Origin: Achaetomium macrosporum
Taxonomy: Eukaryota; Ascomycota; Sordariomycetes; Sordariales; Chaetomiaceae
Direction: 5' to 3'
NCBI GenBank assembly: GCA_033296875.1
Contig: MU860090.1
Location: 1-64,000 of the forward strand
Length of the DNA: 64,000 nucleotides
Under the pieces are notes generated by a model. It was not told the origin of the DNA, made no database searches, and saw only the letters and a list, made by a program, of their open reading frames with translations. Shown here one piece after another: positions 1-13,200 of the stretch. A program made the translations under genes and the position numbers. Position 1 is the stretch's first letter; every line of letters begins with the position of its first letter.

Positions 1-1445
1 CTGCAATTCGTCAACTAACCACGAGCTTCCGACGATAAGTCACATCTAGTTTGAGGAATACTGCTTCAGGAATAACAACTTTAAGGGCCTGTACGAGATC
101 AAGGCAGAATCACAGGGAGGGATTATGTAACTAACTCTATGGCCCTTTAGGCTTAGCGCCTCCGGGCGGAATAAATATCCATCCATCCATCCGAGTCGCA
201 ACCCCAGAGTAGCTCTTTCATGGCTGACTCAGCACACCCACCACGACTCCTAGTCCTCGGCCAGGCTCTTCCGAGTTTAACTCAGATATGCTAGGGAGGA
301 ACTTGAATTGTATGACTTCTCTCTTGAGAAGGATAGACGCTACCCTAGTTTCCGCACCATGCCACCATTACCACGAGAGCGCGAAAGGACTGTTGGCTCA
401 ACAATATATGTGATTACGGGTTTTTCGTGGTGAGATGCTATATTCAAGGTGGTGCAAGCATAGTGTACACACCCACCTTGGCCATTTAATACAGGCTCGG
501 ATACTCTCGACCCAGAAGAAGGCCTTGTTATCGCCATCGCCGCCGTACTAGCCGAGCGAGTCTGGGATATGTGAGAAGATCGAATATCTGACTGCGCATG
601 GTTCTTGATGCCCGATTCTTCCTCGTCACGCATGCATCAGGAAAACTACTCGAATCTCCGGCCCAGATTGCTGAGGTGGCCCAGTTTGCTGAACCCAACT
701 AGTCGTCAAAGTAGATCTGCTGCGTTAGAAGGCCCAGCGAGTACTAGGTAGAGGGAGGTAAAATGATATTAATGCTGATCAGACAATCTCTAAACTGGTT
801 TCTAGGGAATGTAGCCGATCCGCTCTACATCAACTACTATGAAGCGACGGGACTAGAGTCCTAATGCTGATTTCAATTCCGTTGTGAAACGGTAGGGATA
901 CTATATGATCCCGTATTGGCAGAAGATAGTAGACTCTTTAGCTTGTCCTGTACATAGTCCTACCTCGTCACTAATCCATTAACATCATGTCGCTCTCTTC
1001 CTACTTCTAACCAACCCTTAACTTCTCATCTCTCTACTTTTGAGAGCAACCGGCACTATAGCACAAACGTCAAGGAGGGAAAGGAAACTCAAGTCCGCCA
1101 GTGTCGCCACGCAGCCTGCAACACATGGAACACATGGCGAGAAGGAGGCGAGGGGAGCTAGACTATGTAGCAGGGCCCTGCGTTGCCACGGCATGTTAGA
1201 TAGAACTCCAATCCGAACTCATTCCCTCCTTCGCTCCGAGAGAAGAGGACACCCTCCTCAAAGATCAGTTCTTCCGGAAATAGACGACATCTGTGACACC
1301 ACCACATCCTCGGTTCACCAATGTCACGCATCTTTCCTGACTAGGACCGTACTACACAGAGTAACCCCCTAAAACTAGATCTAGACAATACAATCCGACA
1401 AAATGTCGAATCTATAGGCGCACTTGTCACTGTGGACGATAATGA
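1..1445. other. Gene-free left edge
   Basis: No coding region with family resemblance or convincing splice structure was seen. The two longest open frames (340-633 minus, 1040-1372 plus) have compositionally random translations. A short ATCC tetranucleotide run lies near 178-193. The right end is the 3' flank of the minus-strand PBN1 gene. Confidence 0.5.
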
Positions 1446-3074
1446 TTATTGCGTCTTCTTTTCACTCTCTACCCTCGCTCCATAGCCCTCCCTCAAATAA
1501 ACAGCAACCAACTTCCACACAGCCCATAGAAACCCAAGCATCACCGCTACCGCCGTCCCCGCGTTGACCCAGCCCGCCTTATCCATGTCCAGTACCGGTA
1601 CCCGCACCGAGTTCACTAACAGCTGGCTGCCACCGTCAGCCGGGTGCGGCTCGACATGCCAAAACACCGTCCTGGCATCGAACAACCCGTCATACCCCAA
1701 ATTGGCCGTCTCAAACGGGTTCGGCGGGAATTCCGTTCCCTCAGCGGCCTCACAGGCCCAGAACACGGCAGGGTATGGGACATCGATGGTCGAGTAACCG
1801 CCCTGTGTGGGCGTGAGGTACCGCAGGTGGAGTGGGATTTCGGCCGTCCATTGCTGGGTGCTCGAGCCTCGGAAAGATTGAGGCGGGGAGAGCTCAACCA
1901 GGACAGCAGACCCCCATTGCTGCATCACATACTCGGGTGCTTCCAGATCCACAGGCTGGGTGATGTACCGCAGGGCGGTGAGGTTCTTGGAGGCCAGATA
2001 GAGGGGGTCGGAGAGTTGATACTTGTCTGCGAAAACTGTCCTGGGGAGCGTGAGGTAAGCGTAGGGGGAGCAGTGGGTATCCTCGTCGTCGTCGGGGGAA
2101 GGAGAGGGAGAAGGGGTTTGATTGGAGCTGATGCGGAGCTGCAAAGTCGGATGGAGCCCGGTTGGGGAGAAGAACCGGGCTGAAAAACTGGATTCGGCGT
2201 CGCGGTGGCGTGACGCGAAGGTGAACATAGTCGGTGAGGGCTTTGAGTCTTGGCCGAGGACAGTGAGGAGGCCTGAAATCCCGATTTCGTGCGCCTCCAG
2301 GGTCTTCGGTTTGTCGACGGAGAGAATGCCTACTTCGGTTCGGTGTTGCGGATGCGATATGGCGTGCACCGGCTGGCGTTGGTAAGGCCAGAGGGCGGTG
2401 ACGCGGATGACGTGCTGAGCGGCGTCATATGAGATGTCGAGCGAGCTGGCTTTGGCCAGACTGTCTAGCCTGGCAGAGCAGGAGGTGTCGCTTTCTCGAC
2501 ATAAATTAGCCTTGGCATAGTGAATGAGATGCGACAGGCTGTCGAGCTGCTGGAAGTACTGAAACACGGTCGGATGAGTGGAAGTGTCCTTGGGTAGCGA
2601 CGTGAATGATTCCTACAACCATGTCAGCCGGACATGCCTGAAGATTCCTCTCCGGGTGGCTCACAGCAGGAGTCGAGCATGAGATATCGCCGAATAGCTT
2701 GCCCAAAGTCGCGCATAGCGTATTTCTGCACCGGGCATCAGTGGCGTGTTAGTGATTTACTAAAGCTCGGGATTGACTTACGACACCACATCAGCTCTTC
2801 CAAGAGTTGTAAACAGGTGGAAGCCAGGAGGCAGCCTCGCAAGCAGCGGGCTAACAGCCTCATGCGCAGCGGTGCTGACCCATCGAATATGCAGGTCTTG
2901 GGTGTCGCCGAGCAGTGTTTGCAGCTCGAATGGGAGCTCACCGAGGGCAATGGTCAGCCTGTGCTCCAGGGCAGCGTGTATCGCCGGGCCACGAATCGTG
3001 CCGCCCTCAACGGTAACCGCTGATGGCTCTATCGAGTCCCCCAGCTTCTGAACATATGTGATTCGTTCGCGCAT
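1446..3074 (-). CDS. PBN1: PBN1/PIG-X, GPI mannosyltransferase I stabilising subunit
   Basis: Three exons on the minus strand (3074-2782, 2725-2665, 2612-1446) give a protein of about 506 residues. PBN1/PIG-X is an ER membrane glycoprotein that partners the GPI14/PIG-M mannosyltransferase adding the first mannose to GPI precursors. Seen here: an N-terminus starting MRERITYVQ, the segment LHIRWVS near residue 60, the conserved PIG-X stretch HLRYLTP...DVPYPAVFWACE in the C-terminal half, and one hydrophobic segment just before the C-terminus (AGTAVAVMLGFLWAVWKL) followed by a short charged tail, as expected for a type I ER protein. The introns are 56 and 52 bp with GTAAGT and GTGAGC donors, and phases close exactly. 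An in-frame ATG lies 14 codons upstream (3116), but the family-like start is at 3074. It is divergently transcribed from the gene at 3691. Confidence 0.88.
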
Positions 3075-3690
3075 GGTTCCGGGTATCGACGTGCGCGTGG
3101 GATGTGTCTTGCTCAAAAGGGCGGTCGTTGATTCTCGACCCGTGCCAGCTGGCCGGGCCGGCCGAGCAGTGTCGTGGTTCCCGGGCCTGTTGCTACCCCA
3201 GATGCTTGGCTGCGACCATCCGATTGGCTGCAGTGTTTAACCCACGCGGCCGGAAATTCCCCTTGCTCCTTCCCAAAGCAACACCGGGACGAGACAACGC
3301 TAAACCCGAATCGGTGACCGGGAGGCAGCCGCTCAGCCCTTCTTGGGCGGGTGCCACCCGGAAAGCATTCTCGAGATGGAACCTGCCACGGATGGACGTG
3401 GGCCAGGGAAAAGGGAAATCCCCTGGCGTGGCAACGGAAGCCTGACAGCAGGCTTTCTCTCCTTCCGAAGCCTTGACCGTCGCATTCGAGATTGGAGGAA
3501 AGAGCAACGAGCCGACCGACCCAGCACGGAGAGGACCTCGATAATCTACCAATCGCCGAGCACGCGAGTTAGCGGGTTCCATCGTGTATGTCCGACGCCG
3601 GCCCGAGACCCTCTCCGGCGTACCAAACGTACCGGCCCTGAGATCGTGGACTTTTCTTAAGACGTCGGGCCTTGGGCCTTCGCACCCACC
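3075..3690. promoter_or_regulatory. Divergent promoter, PBN1 / caspase-rhodanese gene
   Basis: This 616 bp interval separates two start codons pointing away from each other, so it should carry both promoters. It is G+C-rich, and no clear TATA element or repeated operator was recognised. Open frames here are not supported as genes. Confidence 0.45.
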
Positions 3691-6600
3691 ATGGAAGAGT
3701 CTCCATCCTTCATGACCCTCCGGACGAGGCGGCCAGCGAATGACGAGAGCAGCATGAGCTTAAGCAGCGCCGATTCTGCCGTATGTGACCTCTGCTTGAT
3801 GGAGACGGCTTTGATCGCCTCCGGACCCGCGTCTGACTGACCTCCGCGAATGCAGTATGGCTCGGGCACCGAGGGTTCGCCTTTGGCCACCCACGACATC
3901 AGCCGGGTGAGCTATCATGTCAAGCACATTGAGAGCTTTGCCCAAGCTCTTCAGGACGTGAGTAACGACTCTCTTGCTGGAGACAGCGGGGATCCGATGG
4001 GCTTCGGTTCTGACTCCTTTAACCGGCTTGCAGTCGGCAAGCAGGGCATTCCCGAACCGCGGCCGCGCAGCCCAGAGGTACTCCAAAGTGCATGCCCTCA
4101 TGCTCCACTGGAAGTCCGATGACTTGTTTGTGTTGCCCGAGCTCGAGGACCTGGAGAAGTGCCTGCGCGAGCACTACAACTACGAAACCGACATCTTCTC
4201 CATCCCTTCCGAGAACTCCCATCTGGAGCTGATGCTCAAGATCGGCGATATGGTCAAGCAGCACGAGTCTGAAGACACGCTCTTTGTGGTCTACTACGGC
4301 GGCCATGCCCGGATAGACGAGTCACGGCAGAGCACATGGTGTGCGTAAGTGTTGTATCAGTCAAACAGGTTGTAAATCTTGTCCTCTGACGCGCATCAGG
4401 AACCGGCGTCCTGGGTCGCCGTGGCTCCAGTAAGTCCTGGCACCTGTCCCTCTCCCCTCGATGAGTAAGACCACTGGTTCACAAGTTCGAATAGATGGTC
4501 AGCCATTCAGACACTCCTCGAAAGATCCATCTCAGACGTCCTAATCCTTCTGGATTGCTGCGCTGGAGCCGCAAGTGCCACGTTCCCTACTGGCCAGAGC
4601 ATCACCGAAACCATTTCGGCCTCCAGCTGGGACGCCATTGCCCCCGATCCGGGCAGGTATTCGTTCACAAATGCGCTGATTGAAGTGCTCGAGGAGTGGC
4701 GCCAACGCACATTTTCAGCCGCTATGCTACACGCTGAGATTCTTGCCCGCCTGAAGCACCCCCGGCCCATCTTGATCAACGGGAAGCGCTTCGAGGCGCG
4801 GTCCACTCCAGTGCACTTCATGATGACCTCAAACCATAAGGCGCCAAGCATCGAGATTTGCCGACTCGTCCCCCGCAGCCGGTTGCCGCCCTCACCCCCG
4901 AATGAGCTGGCCTACTGGAACCGCCCATCTCTCCCGAGGATGATCCAGGGGAGGAATCCGGTCGAGCAATACCCTCTCGTTCCCGACTTTCGGATTCCCG
5001 CGACGTCCGAACCCAACGAGGACGAACCACATGTTCTAATCTCGTTAGCGCTTGAGGACGACCAGCGGTTAGATCTGAATGACTGGGAAACCTGGCTCGC
5101 CGCCTTTCCTGCAATCGCGAAATACGTCAAGGTTCAAGGAGTTTTCAAGAGTCATTCCACACTCCTTTTGCTGTCACTACCCGTCATGGTCTGGGATTTT
5201 CTCCCTGATGATCCCGCCTGCTCATTTGTAGCCTTCATCCGTTCGAACAACCTCCTCCGGGTTCAGGAGTCGAGCCCGGAAGCGGTGGACTCGCGAGTTC
5301 CTGTTGCAAGCGAAGGTCCAGTTTCGACTCCAGTGCGCGACGATGCGGAATCCTGTCTATCCGGAACCACATATCAGCCAACTGAGAGTCTGAACATCGT
5401 GAGACGCGCAACGACCGGCTCCGGCGTCAATCGAAATCCTTCTACTGTTTCGGCCCCCTACCGAGACCCCGCAGCAGACTTCAGGTTATCTCCGCACATC
5501 GAGAGTGCCTCACCCGAGATGTTCTCCCATCCATCAGTGGGTTCGAGGTTAAGGCTTCAACCGTCAATGGCCAGTCTTGGGGGCTCTTTGAGGAATGTGC
5601 CTTCTACAACTTCGCTAGGCACGCTGGAACGTCGCCAACTTGGCCCGCTGACTCTGTCAGCGGGTTTCAGCAATGACTTTGCAGCTCCCGGGGAGGGAAT
5701 ATCAAGAACAATGATCCTCAACCGGGCCCGGAGTTCGAAGAAGTCTGTTTTTCTATCAGGCCAGGACGTCCCACAGGGTCAGCAGATGGCTCCACACGTC
5801 ATTCGGCGCCTCGAAGATTACTTCCAAAAGGATTCGGACCCAAGCATCGCTGTCGTTGAGCATCTTGCTTCGAATCTTGGCGTTGAGACATCAGACATTC
5901 ATGTAAGTTCAAGTTTCAGCGCCATGATATGGGCCCTTGCTGACAAGTCAGGTTTGGTTTCACCATCGCCGAGAGCAAGAGCGGATGACCTTCAACCTGC
6001 AGAATCTAAGGACAGAAAGCCATCACGCGCAAGCCCAGGATGGGGTCCGCATGATTCTTCCGGGGCATCTGAACAGACTGCTTGAGATATATCCGTCCAA
6101 GGGTGTTCTCCTCGTCGACCTGCGGTCATCGACGGACTTTGAGAGATCGCACATCCACGACGCCATCAACCTGCGTGCCCCCATGAGCTTCATCGAACAC
6201 ACCTCGCTCGAGATGATCGAGGACACATTCATGGATGATCAGAGTCGTCGCAGCTTCAGCAAGTGGTCCCTGTGCAAGGCGATTGTCTTTTACGACCGGG
6301 TCATCGAGTTCGACTGGGAGTGTCCGGTCGCCGAAGCCTTGTATTCCAAGTTCAAGCGAAGAGGCTGGCAGGGCCAAGGCTTTATTCTCAAGGGCCATTA
6401 CCGGGAGTTTTCTGCGTCGTTCGACAAGCACATCAGCGGGGCGAAAATGACCAGCGAAGCCAAGGAATACCTTGACAGCCTCAGGCAGCAGCCAACTCTC
6501 ACGGAGGTAAGGCGTTCAATCCCTCCACGTCCATGGCAGCTTTGAAATTGACGCAGTACACAGGAGGAATCAAGGAAGCGTGAAGAAGAGTACCGCGAAT

Positions 6601-7268
6601 GGCTGAATGCATTTGCCATCCAACACCGCGTGCCGACCGTCGACCTCATCCCTGCCCGGAAACTCGAGCGGATAAGAGCAGTAGAACAGCACCAGAAAGA
6701 GCTTGAGGTAGAATTTGAGGCGCGATTCCCAGCGTTGTATAAGAAGGCGCAAGCCATGCGTCCTTCCCCGATTCTTGAGGAATCGCCATCTCCGCCGCCC
6801 CGGTCACCTCCTCCCCCTTTCCCCAGTGATTCACGGTCCTCTCAGTCCTTCAGGGATGTTGATTGGACTGGAGCTGGGAAGGAAGACGATGACGACTTTG
6901 ATCTGAGGAAGGCGCCGTTGGTTGAGCCGCTTGCAAGCGGACTGGAGAAGATACGCGAGGCCGGCATGCTATCGCGCTCGGGTTCCGGAACTCCATCTCA
7001 TGGCTATCATCAAGATTACCCCGAAAAGGCAAGGAAAGACTTGTACGCCGATGATTACGAGCATGACTACGACGAAATTGACCCAAAAAGCGAGGGGTTG
7101 GGGAATGATCCTGGCTTTCAGAGGGCTGGGGCTGCGGGCTCTGGGGAGTCTAGGCCCGGGAGTGGACTCAAGGTTCACGAAAGGGCAGGAGGCGAGGACA
7201 CGTTGAAAAAGGCGGCAAAGAAGCGGCCTCAGATCTGGGAGCGGTTGAGAAGCGGTGGGGGAAAATGA
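3691..7268 (+). CDS. Caspase-fold protease-like plus rhodanese-like fusion protein
   Basis: Seven exons (3691-3780, 3856-3957, 4034-4344, 4400-4429, 4495-5902, 5952-6506, 6564-7268) encode about 1066 residues. The start lies in a CACCATGG context. Residues about 65-280 resemble the caspase/metacaspase (peptidase C14) fold: FVVYYGGHA supplies the candidate catalytic His (about 155) and ILLDCCAGA the candidate Cys (about 200), each after a hydrophobic beta strand. Residues about 300-640 are a poorly conserved Ser/Pro-rich linker. Residues about 683-805 form a rhodanese-like domain (GVLLVDLRSSTDFERSHI), but the active-site loop reads IVFYDRVIE, so the usual Cys is absent (Tyr/Asp near 761-762). 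The C-terminus (about 833-1066) has a charged helix, a proline stretch and an acidic tail. Known: similar fungal proteins are often labelled tyrosine phosphatase-like because of the rhodanese/Cdc25 fold. Inferred: a cysteine protease-like effector with a non-catalytic rhodanese docking module. Substrate unknown. Confidence 0.8.
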
Positions 7269-10200
7269 ATTTGGAAATGGTCGCCCGGATGGTGAAAATC
7301 TTGGATCTTGAATGATTTCTTTTGCCGAGGACGGCATGTTGCATACCGGAAAGGAGTTTACGGGGTCATTGTTGATTGACGCACAACTTTTCTCTTGGTG
7401 AAATACCCAGTCGCCTTGCATAGCGAGCATATATTTCCTTGAGCTATCGACGCAATACCATGTCGCATCTTTGCACTCCGTTTGTCCCTCGAGATGCATG
7501 CTATACCCCGTGTCCTCATCCCTTCTCTGTCTTCATTTGCCCTGGGTACAAATAAGCGTAGCACGCGCAACTTCTTAATCCCACGTTGCCATTTCGTCGC
7601 ATTATTTTCCGAGAAGAGATGATAGACTTTACCGCAAAAGCAACGACATCCGTGGGATCTGTTCGTCTCCCGCAATCGAGAGCCGAGCGTCGACTTCCCT
7701 TCGGTGTCCTAGCACCATGAAAGGCCAGATACACAACATCATCGCCATAGAATGGTCATTACTTTCACACTAGACATACTCGGCAACAAAATCGTCCACG
7801 TCCCGTCCCTTGAAGGTTGACGAGGCCGCAACAATGCGTTCCATTTGCCCATTGGTCCGCCCATCCGCCGATAAAGTCTTCCACGAAGACCACCTTTCTC
7901 TTCAAAAAGAATCAAGCTGACAGTCTGCCACCGTAGCATTGCTCAGACTGCTCGTTGAAGCCAAGCAGCCACTTGCCGCGTCGAATGAAACGGTGGACGG
8001 GACGATATCAGCATGTATCTCACGAGGGAATAATAGACACCTTCGGCGATGAGTCTGTTGACAGGCGGGAACTGAACAGGGGAAACAGCCGCAATATCAC
8101 ATTGTGTAGGTATTGACTTAGGCCTGATCATCCTACCCCGTGCGTGGAGTAACACTTACACCGCTTACAACTACCGATTTCGTATTAAGTAGGACCTTGT
8201 ACCGACAACAGGTTCAACCTGGTTTTCGTTTCCTGTTTCCCTTGTCCAAGCTTACGTGCTGCTATCATCATAGTAGCATTCAGCCGTACCGCTTTAATGC
8301 CAAGCGGTTCCTGCGTTCCGTGGTGTACACATATATATAAGCCTTGCGTTTATAAACCCGCATGTTCTGGGGCGTGGTGTCGGTGATGTGACATGGTATG
8401 TATAAGGTGGCAGTGGGTGGTTTCCATACAACTCGGTGACAGGCCTTATAAATAAATTAACTGCCGACGCATGATTCAAAATCGAACGGTTTTCATCCCC
8501 GTTTCCTGGTCCTGGCCTCTTAACATTCGTCTTATGGCCTTGCGCGTGCTGATCAGGAGTACAGGGGTTATGGCAGTTGCAACTGTATGTACTGTAATTA
8601 TTGTTTCGAGCACTTCATTAGCAGAAACCGCGATTTCCTTGCAGTAGCTGTACGAAGTATTCCGAGAGCATATTCGGTGCGTGAGATAACGTCTGTTGTC
8701 TTCGACGGAGGCATGAGTCGGGGCGAGGAGGCAGGGAGGTTGACAGGCCGGGAAGTCTGGAGGACTCGGGAGACCGTCTTGGCGAGCCTCACCAGCCTCA
8801 ATTCACCAGTCAAGCAGCCCATTGTCCTGCAAGTGTATATCTGTATCCATCCGTAAAGCCATAACCTACGATGAGTCGAAGTATTCGAGGAGACGCAGAC
8901 CAAAGCCACAACCTGAAATTCGCATACATGTGTGGGTATGTCTGTCCGGCTTGAAGGTAGCAACGAGCGAAGGGAAACAAACAAGGCAACCTTTGCCGAG
9001 TCAAATCGTTCCTCACTCCGATCTCGCCGTGTTAATCGCGGGCGAGATCAACACAGTGCGAGATCTCGAGCTGTCAAAGCGACCATTGCTGCCCCCACAC
9101 ACGCGCCATGCCGTTTCGGGACAATGGCCGTTCATCAGGGCTGCCGTAAAGACCCACCACTCGGGAATTGACTCTTGCGTAGCGGCAACTTTCAGAACAC
9201 CTAAGGTACTCAAACCTGCCAGCAACAGATGCCGATACCATTCCCCAAGGGCCCAAGCGAGTTCACTCCCGATTATTCGGTCCGTATAGAAACATTTTGT
9301 TTGGCGCGCCTGACAACCTCCTATGTATGCGGAGCGTAACCCTCTCGCCGAGCCATTATTTTCACCGCGCCCATGACACACTCGAGAAACAAAGAAGAAA
9401 ATAGCAGGTTTGATGGAACCAAAATCGCCGATCAGCAAGACATGCAGATAAACGACACAGCAATTGCGAAAGTTTGACGTTCGGTTTCACGGGAAGGGTT
9501 GCCGGCCCACCCGACCCGCAAGGGCGGAAGAGCAGGCTGGATCCGGCATCACGCTCCGGTGGCAGCCCCTGTCAGGCAGGAGACGGCTCCGGTCAGTCAA
9601 TGACGAGGACGGAATGTTCCATGTGTTCTAGTGGCACAGGGCCACCTTTTCCCCTCCCGTTGTCTTGGGTTACGGATGTGCACCTAAGCCCCGCCGTCCA
9701 GGTGAGACTCGGAGCGCAAGGCCAAGGCGAGAAGAGGGACGGGAAGTGAGAAGCGAAACGAAATTACTTGGTCACTGTCCGGAGTTTCTTGCTCGGCTCG
9801 GCTCAGCTTTCTCCAAGCTGGGGCTGGGACCGAGTTGGTGTGCCGGCTGTCAAAGTGTCATTAAGGCACATGGACAATTGCTACACGGCGAAAAGGACAT
9901 CGGGTGAGAACATCCGCAGCAATATTAGCGCTGCCGCGCGGCATCGGTTCCTGCAGAAGTGTGATGCACGGTATACATTATCCATAAGTACGTACATATC
10001 TGCCCTTTGTCGATGAACAGTCCATTGTTGACTCGTGATGAAGGGCTACGGGATAGGTGGGGTTGGAGACGCAGCATTCCGGGGATTCTGCGCCCCACCC
10101 CACCCCCTTCTGAGCAGGAACCTCGAGACAGGCGGAGGAAGCAGTTGGAAATCAGGCGATAGTGACATCTGCCAAACATCACCAGGTTTTGCTCAAAGGG

Positions 10201-13200
10201 GAGATGTCGGCTTGACCTGTCATTGCTCGGGGTGGCATGGGTCACCGTTCGCTCCAGACCGTGGGGCTTCCGTATTTCACCGACGACGCGGTCGTCCTTC
10301 ATATCAGAGGGATCCTCATCCTACACTACAGGACTGTAAGTACGCCCCACCCGCATCACAGGGTTCCTCGGCAGATTTGCCGTCAACGGGAGATTCAAGA
10401 TTCTCGCTGCCGCCGCTGTGATGTCACTCAGCGACGGAAGAGCGGGCGATTCAAGAGACCCGAGACGGCCGGCTGAGGTGCCTGTCACACCCCCGGCACC
10501 GCCTGCCCGACATGGAACCGAGACACAGTCTGCATCCCCATGCTTCCCTCTCTCTTCCTTCACGAGGTCTTGTCAGACAACAAACTCCACAGTCCGGCAT
10601 ACGGGAAAGGCAGGCGGTGGACGATCGTCAGCTGCATCTATGTTTACCGAGAGAGTGCTTGAGGTTGTCGTTCGAAAACCGAAACAACCTTTAACTACCG
10701 CTCATGACAACGGTATCGTACGATGCAGGTAACGGGGCCTCGCGAGAATTACCCGATACGGTTAAGTCCGCACCGGGCCAGGTATCCCTGCGAGTGGGAA
10801 GGGGTTCGCCGGCGTCTCGCCGCGGCAGGGCTTGCCGCGCACGCAGATTGACGGAAGAAAACTGACTTGACAGGTCCCCACCTTCTTCTTGACACAGTAA
10901 CCCGAGACCAACGGCCGCCAGGAGGAGAAACACGGAACCAGATCTTGAACTACCCCTGGTCAACTGTCAGTTGACATGGGATGTGGGCGGATTTCCGTTG
11001 TGCAGCCGTCCCAAGCCTCGCTCGGACGGTAGAAGCGGTGGGGCGTTCTTCATTTTCTTCCTGACACTGCGCCTTCCTGTTCAGAAAGCGTCTCGTGCGG
11101 ATCCACCTCAGGGGAAGCGGATCTTTTTGACAGCTGTTTTTGTTCGGAGCGAACATTCGGGCTTAGCTCAACATTGATCAGTAAAAGGTAGGTGAAGAAC
11201 AACACCTGACCCCCATGGCATAAGACCTCAGGGATTTCGAACTCTCCCATATGCGAACATCGATGGGTGGGTAGCAACAGCTCAAATGGGTGACGGGCAG
11301 TAAATGGGCGTCCCGTTGTATGCTCGCGAATATGTACGCCGCCGAACTGGGTAACATCGCCACCGGGTGCTGTGGTGCCGCGCGTGGTTTATGCTTCGGC
11401 GTTGATATCCAGATGGCTTTCCTGTCCTACTCAAAGCTTGCTAGTCGCACGGGGCCGGCAAGACCCGTTGTCATCCCGCCGCTCAGGTCCAACGCTCGTG
11501 TCTGTCTGCTCGCGTGTAACGCGGTGATCGTCGTGTCAAGCGCGCACCCGCGTGCAATTGCCTCTTCTGTATCGGATGTTCTGCTGCATCAGCTTCACCC
11601 AGCACGAAGGCGCAAGACCGGTCGTTTGCTTCAAAGCAGCCTGTCATGACGCCTTTTCTTGGTCGTACAGAGATATGTATGTTGTGGCGTTTTCGGCCTA
11701 GCGATGTCTCGGATGCCAGATCTTCGGGGCCACAACCTGAATCTGACAGGCCGGAGTACGTCTCCAAGGAGACACGGCAGACCGCGGCAGCCAGCCTGGT
11801 TGCGGGAGCTCTCATGAGTACAGGTCGTAGGAAGACTACCTGACTGGGCACAACATGCATGTTTTGGCGTGTGGTCACTGAGGCGCAACTCCAGTACTCA
11901 CCGCCAAATCTGTAACACACGAGACAACAGCTTCTCTACCTAGCGGTCGGGCACGCGAACTCATTAGCCAGGCTCCCCCAACCCCTTCTCGTATCCCGAG
12001 GATCTGGGTCTGTCACACTGCCACACTCTCTGGCCTGCGACACCCTCGGAGTTGCCGCGGTATCGTCTGGTCTTGGCTCCAACGATCGCGATAACTTCCT
12101 GCTGCTCGCATGGGTGTGCGGCCCACGCGTCTAGTGTTCAGGATTGAAGGGCAAGAGGCTGGCCCGAGTTCTCGAGTGAGCATTATTGCTTGTCATCCAT
12201 GATGGCTCATGACATTTAATCATCCATCCGATGTCGTTAACAGACCCGGTGGATTCAACGTTCGTGGAAACTGAAGGACAGATGCTGCAGACAGACCGTC
12301 GACTTCTTGCAACTGCCTAAACGAGCAGCCAGTGCTCATCACGGTAAATACACGGTGTCCGCTGAAATGCGGGCAATGGTTGCGTGGGGGACAAGCCGAA
12401 GCGAGCCATCCCTGTCATCCACCCCCGGCATGGGATCGACCCACACAGTCTCCAATTTCCGATTGACATTTGACAGCCTCACCCTTACTTTGGTTATGCA
12501 TATGTCCTTAATAGCGTTATCTGTCACGGTACACGTCAAGACGCATATCCCCTTTTTTGACCGCGGGAACAGCGTGCCTGGCTTTGTCGAGCCTCAACAC
12601 ACCTGTTCATACTACGTGGAGTGTGTTGCATCGGATTTTTGGTTGCGCAGTTGAGTGCAGGGCGGAAATCATGTCAGCTCCTGACCAACCTCTCGTGCCA
12701 GGCCTGACGAGCATCGACGCTTTCCGTTGCATCGGATGTCATTGCCGCGCTCTATTATACTACCGATAACATGGCCTCGGCGCCTTGTCCGGGGCCCTGC
12801 TAATGGTCCATATGATACACAGGGGTTTGCGCGCGTTGTGGACCGGTTTCTCTGATCCCATGCTACCTTACCAGGCTAGAGGTTCGGGGCCACAGCCGAA
12901 GCGGGAGCTAAGGTGCCATGCCGGTAGGGGGCATCAATGTTGCTGTTAGCTCTTCCAGGCGGTCCGTCTTCCATGGGCATGCAGGTGACTTGCCTGATCG
13001 GATGGACCTGTAGCCAAGGTGAAAAGTCGTCCGGTAACAGTTGAGCCTCTTCCGGAGATTGCTTTTCACACTCGCAGCAAATGCTATCTCGAAAGCTAAC
13101 GACGCCGATGTCCTCTGCTTAGCCGCGTCGACGTTGCTTTTGATTATTATAGAAGCTGCCTTCCACATTGCCTTAGCCTAGCAGCGTCTCTACGCATCCA

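Noticed and set aside
9013..9438. 141-codon minus-strand frame in the gene desert
   Set aside because: No recognisable similarity, no splice context and composition like random DNA.
11483..11920. 145-codon minus-strand frame in the gene desert
   Set aside because: Same reasons; overlapped on the other strand by equally long random frames.
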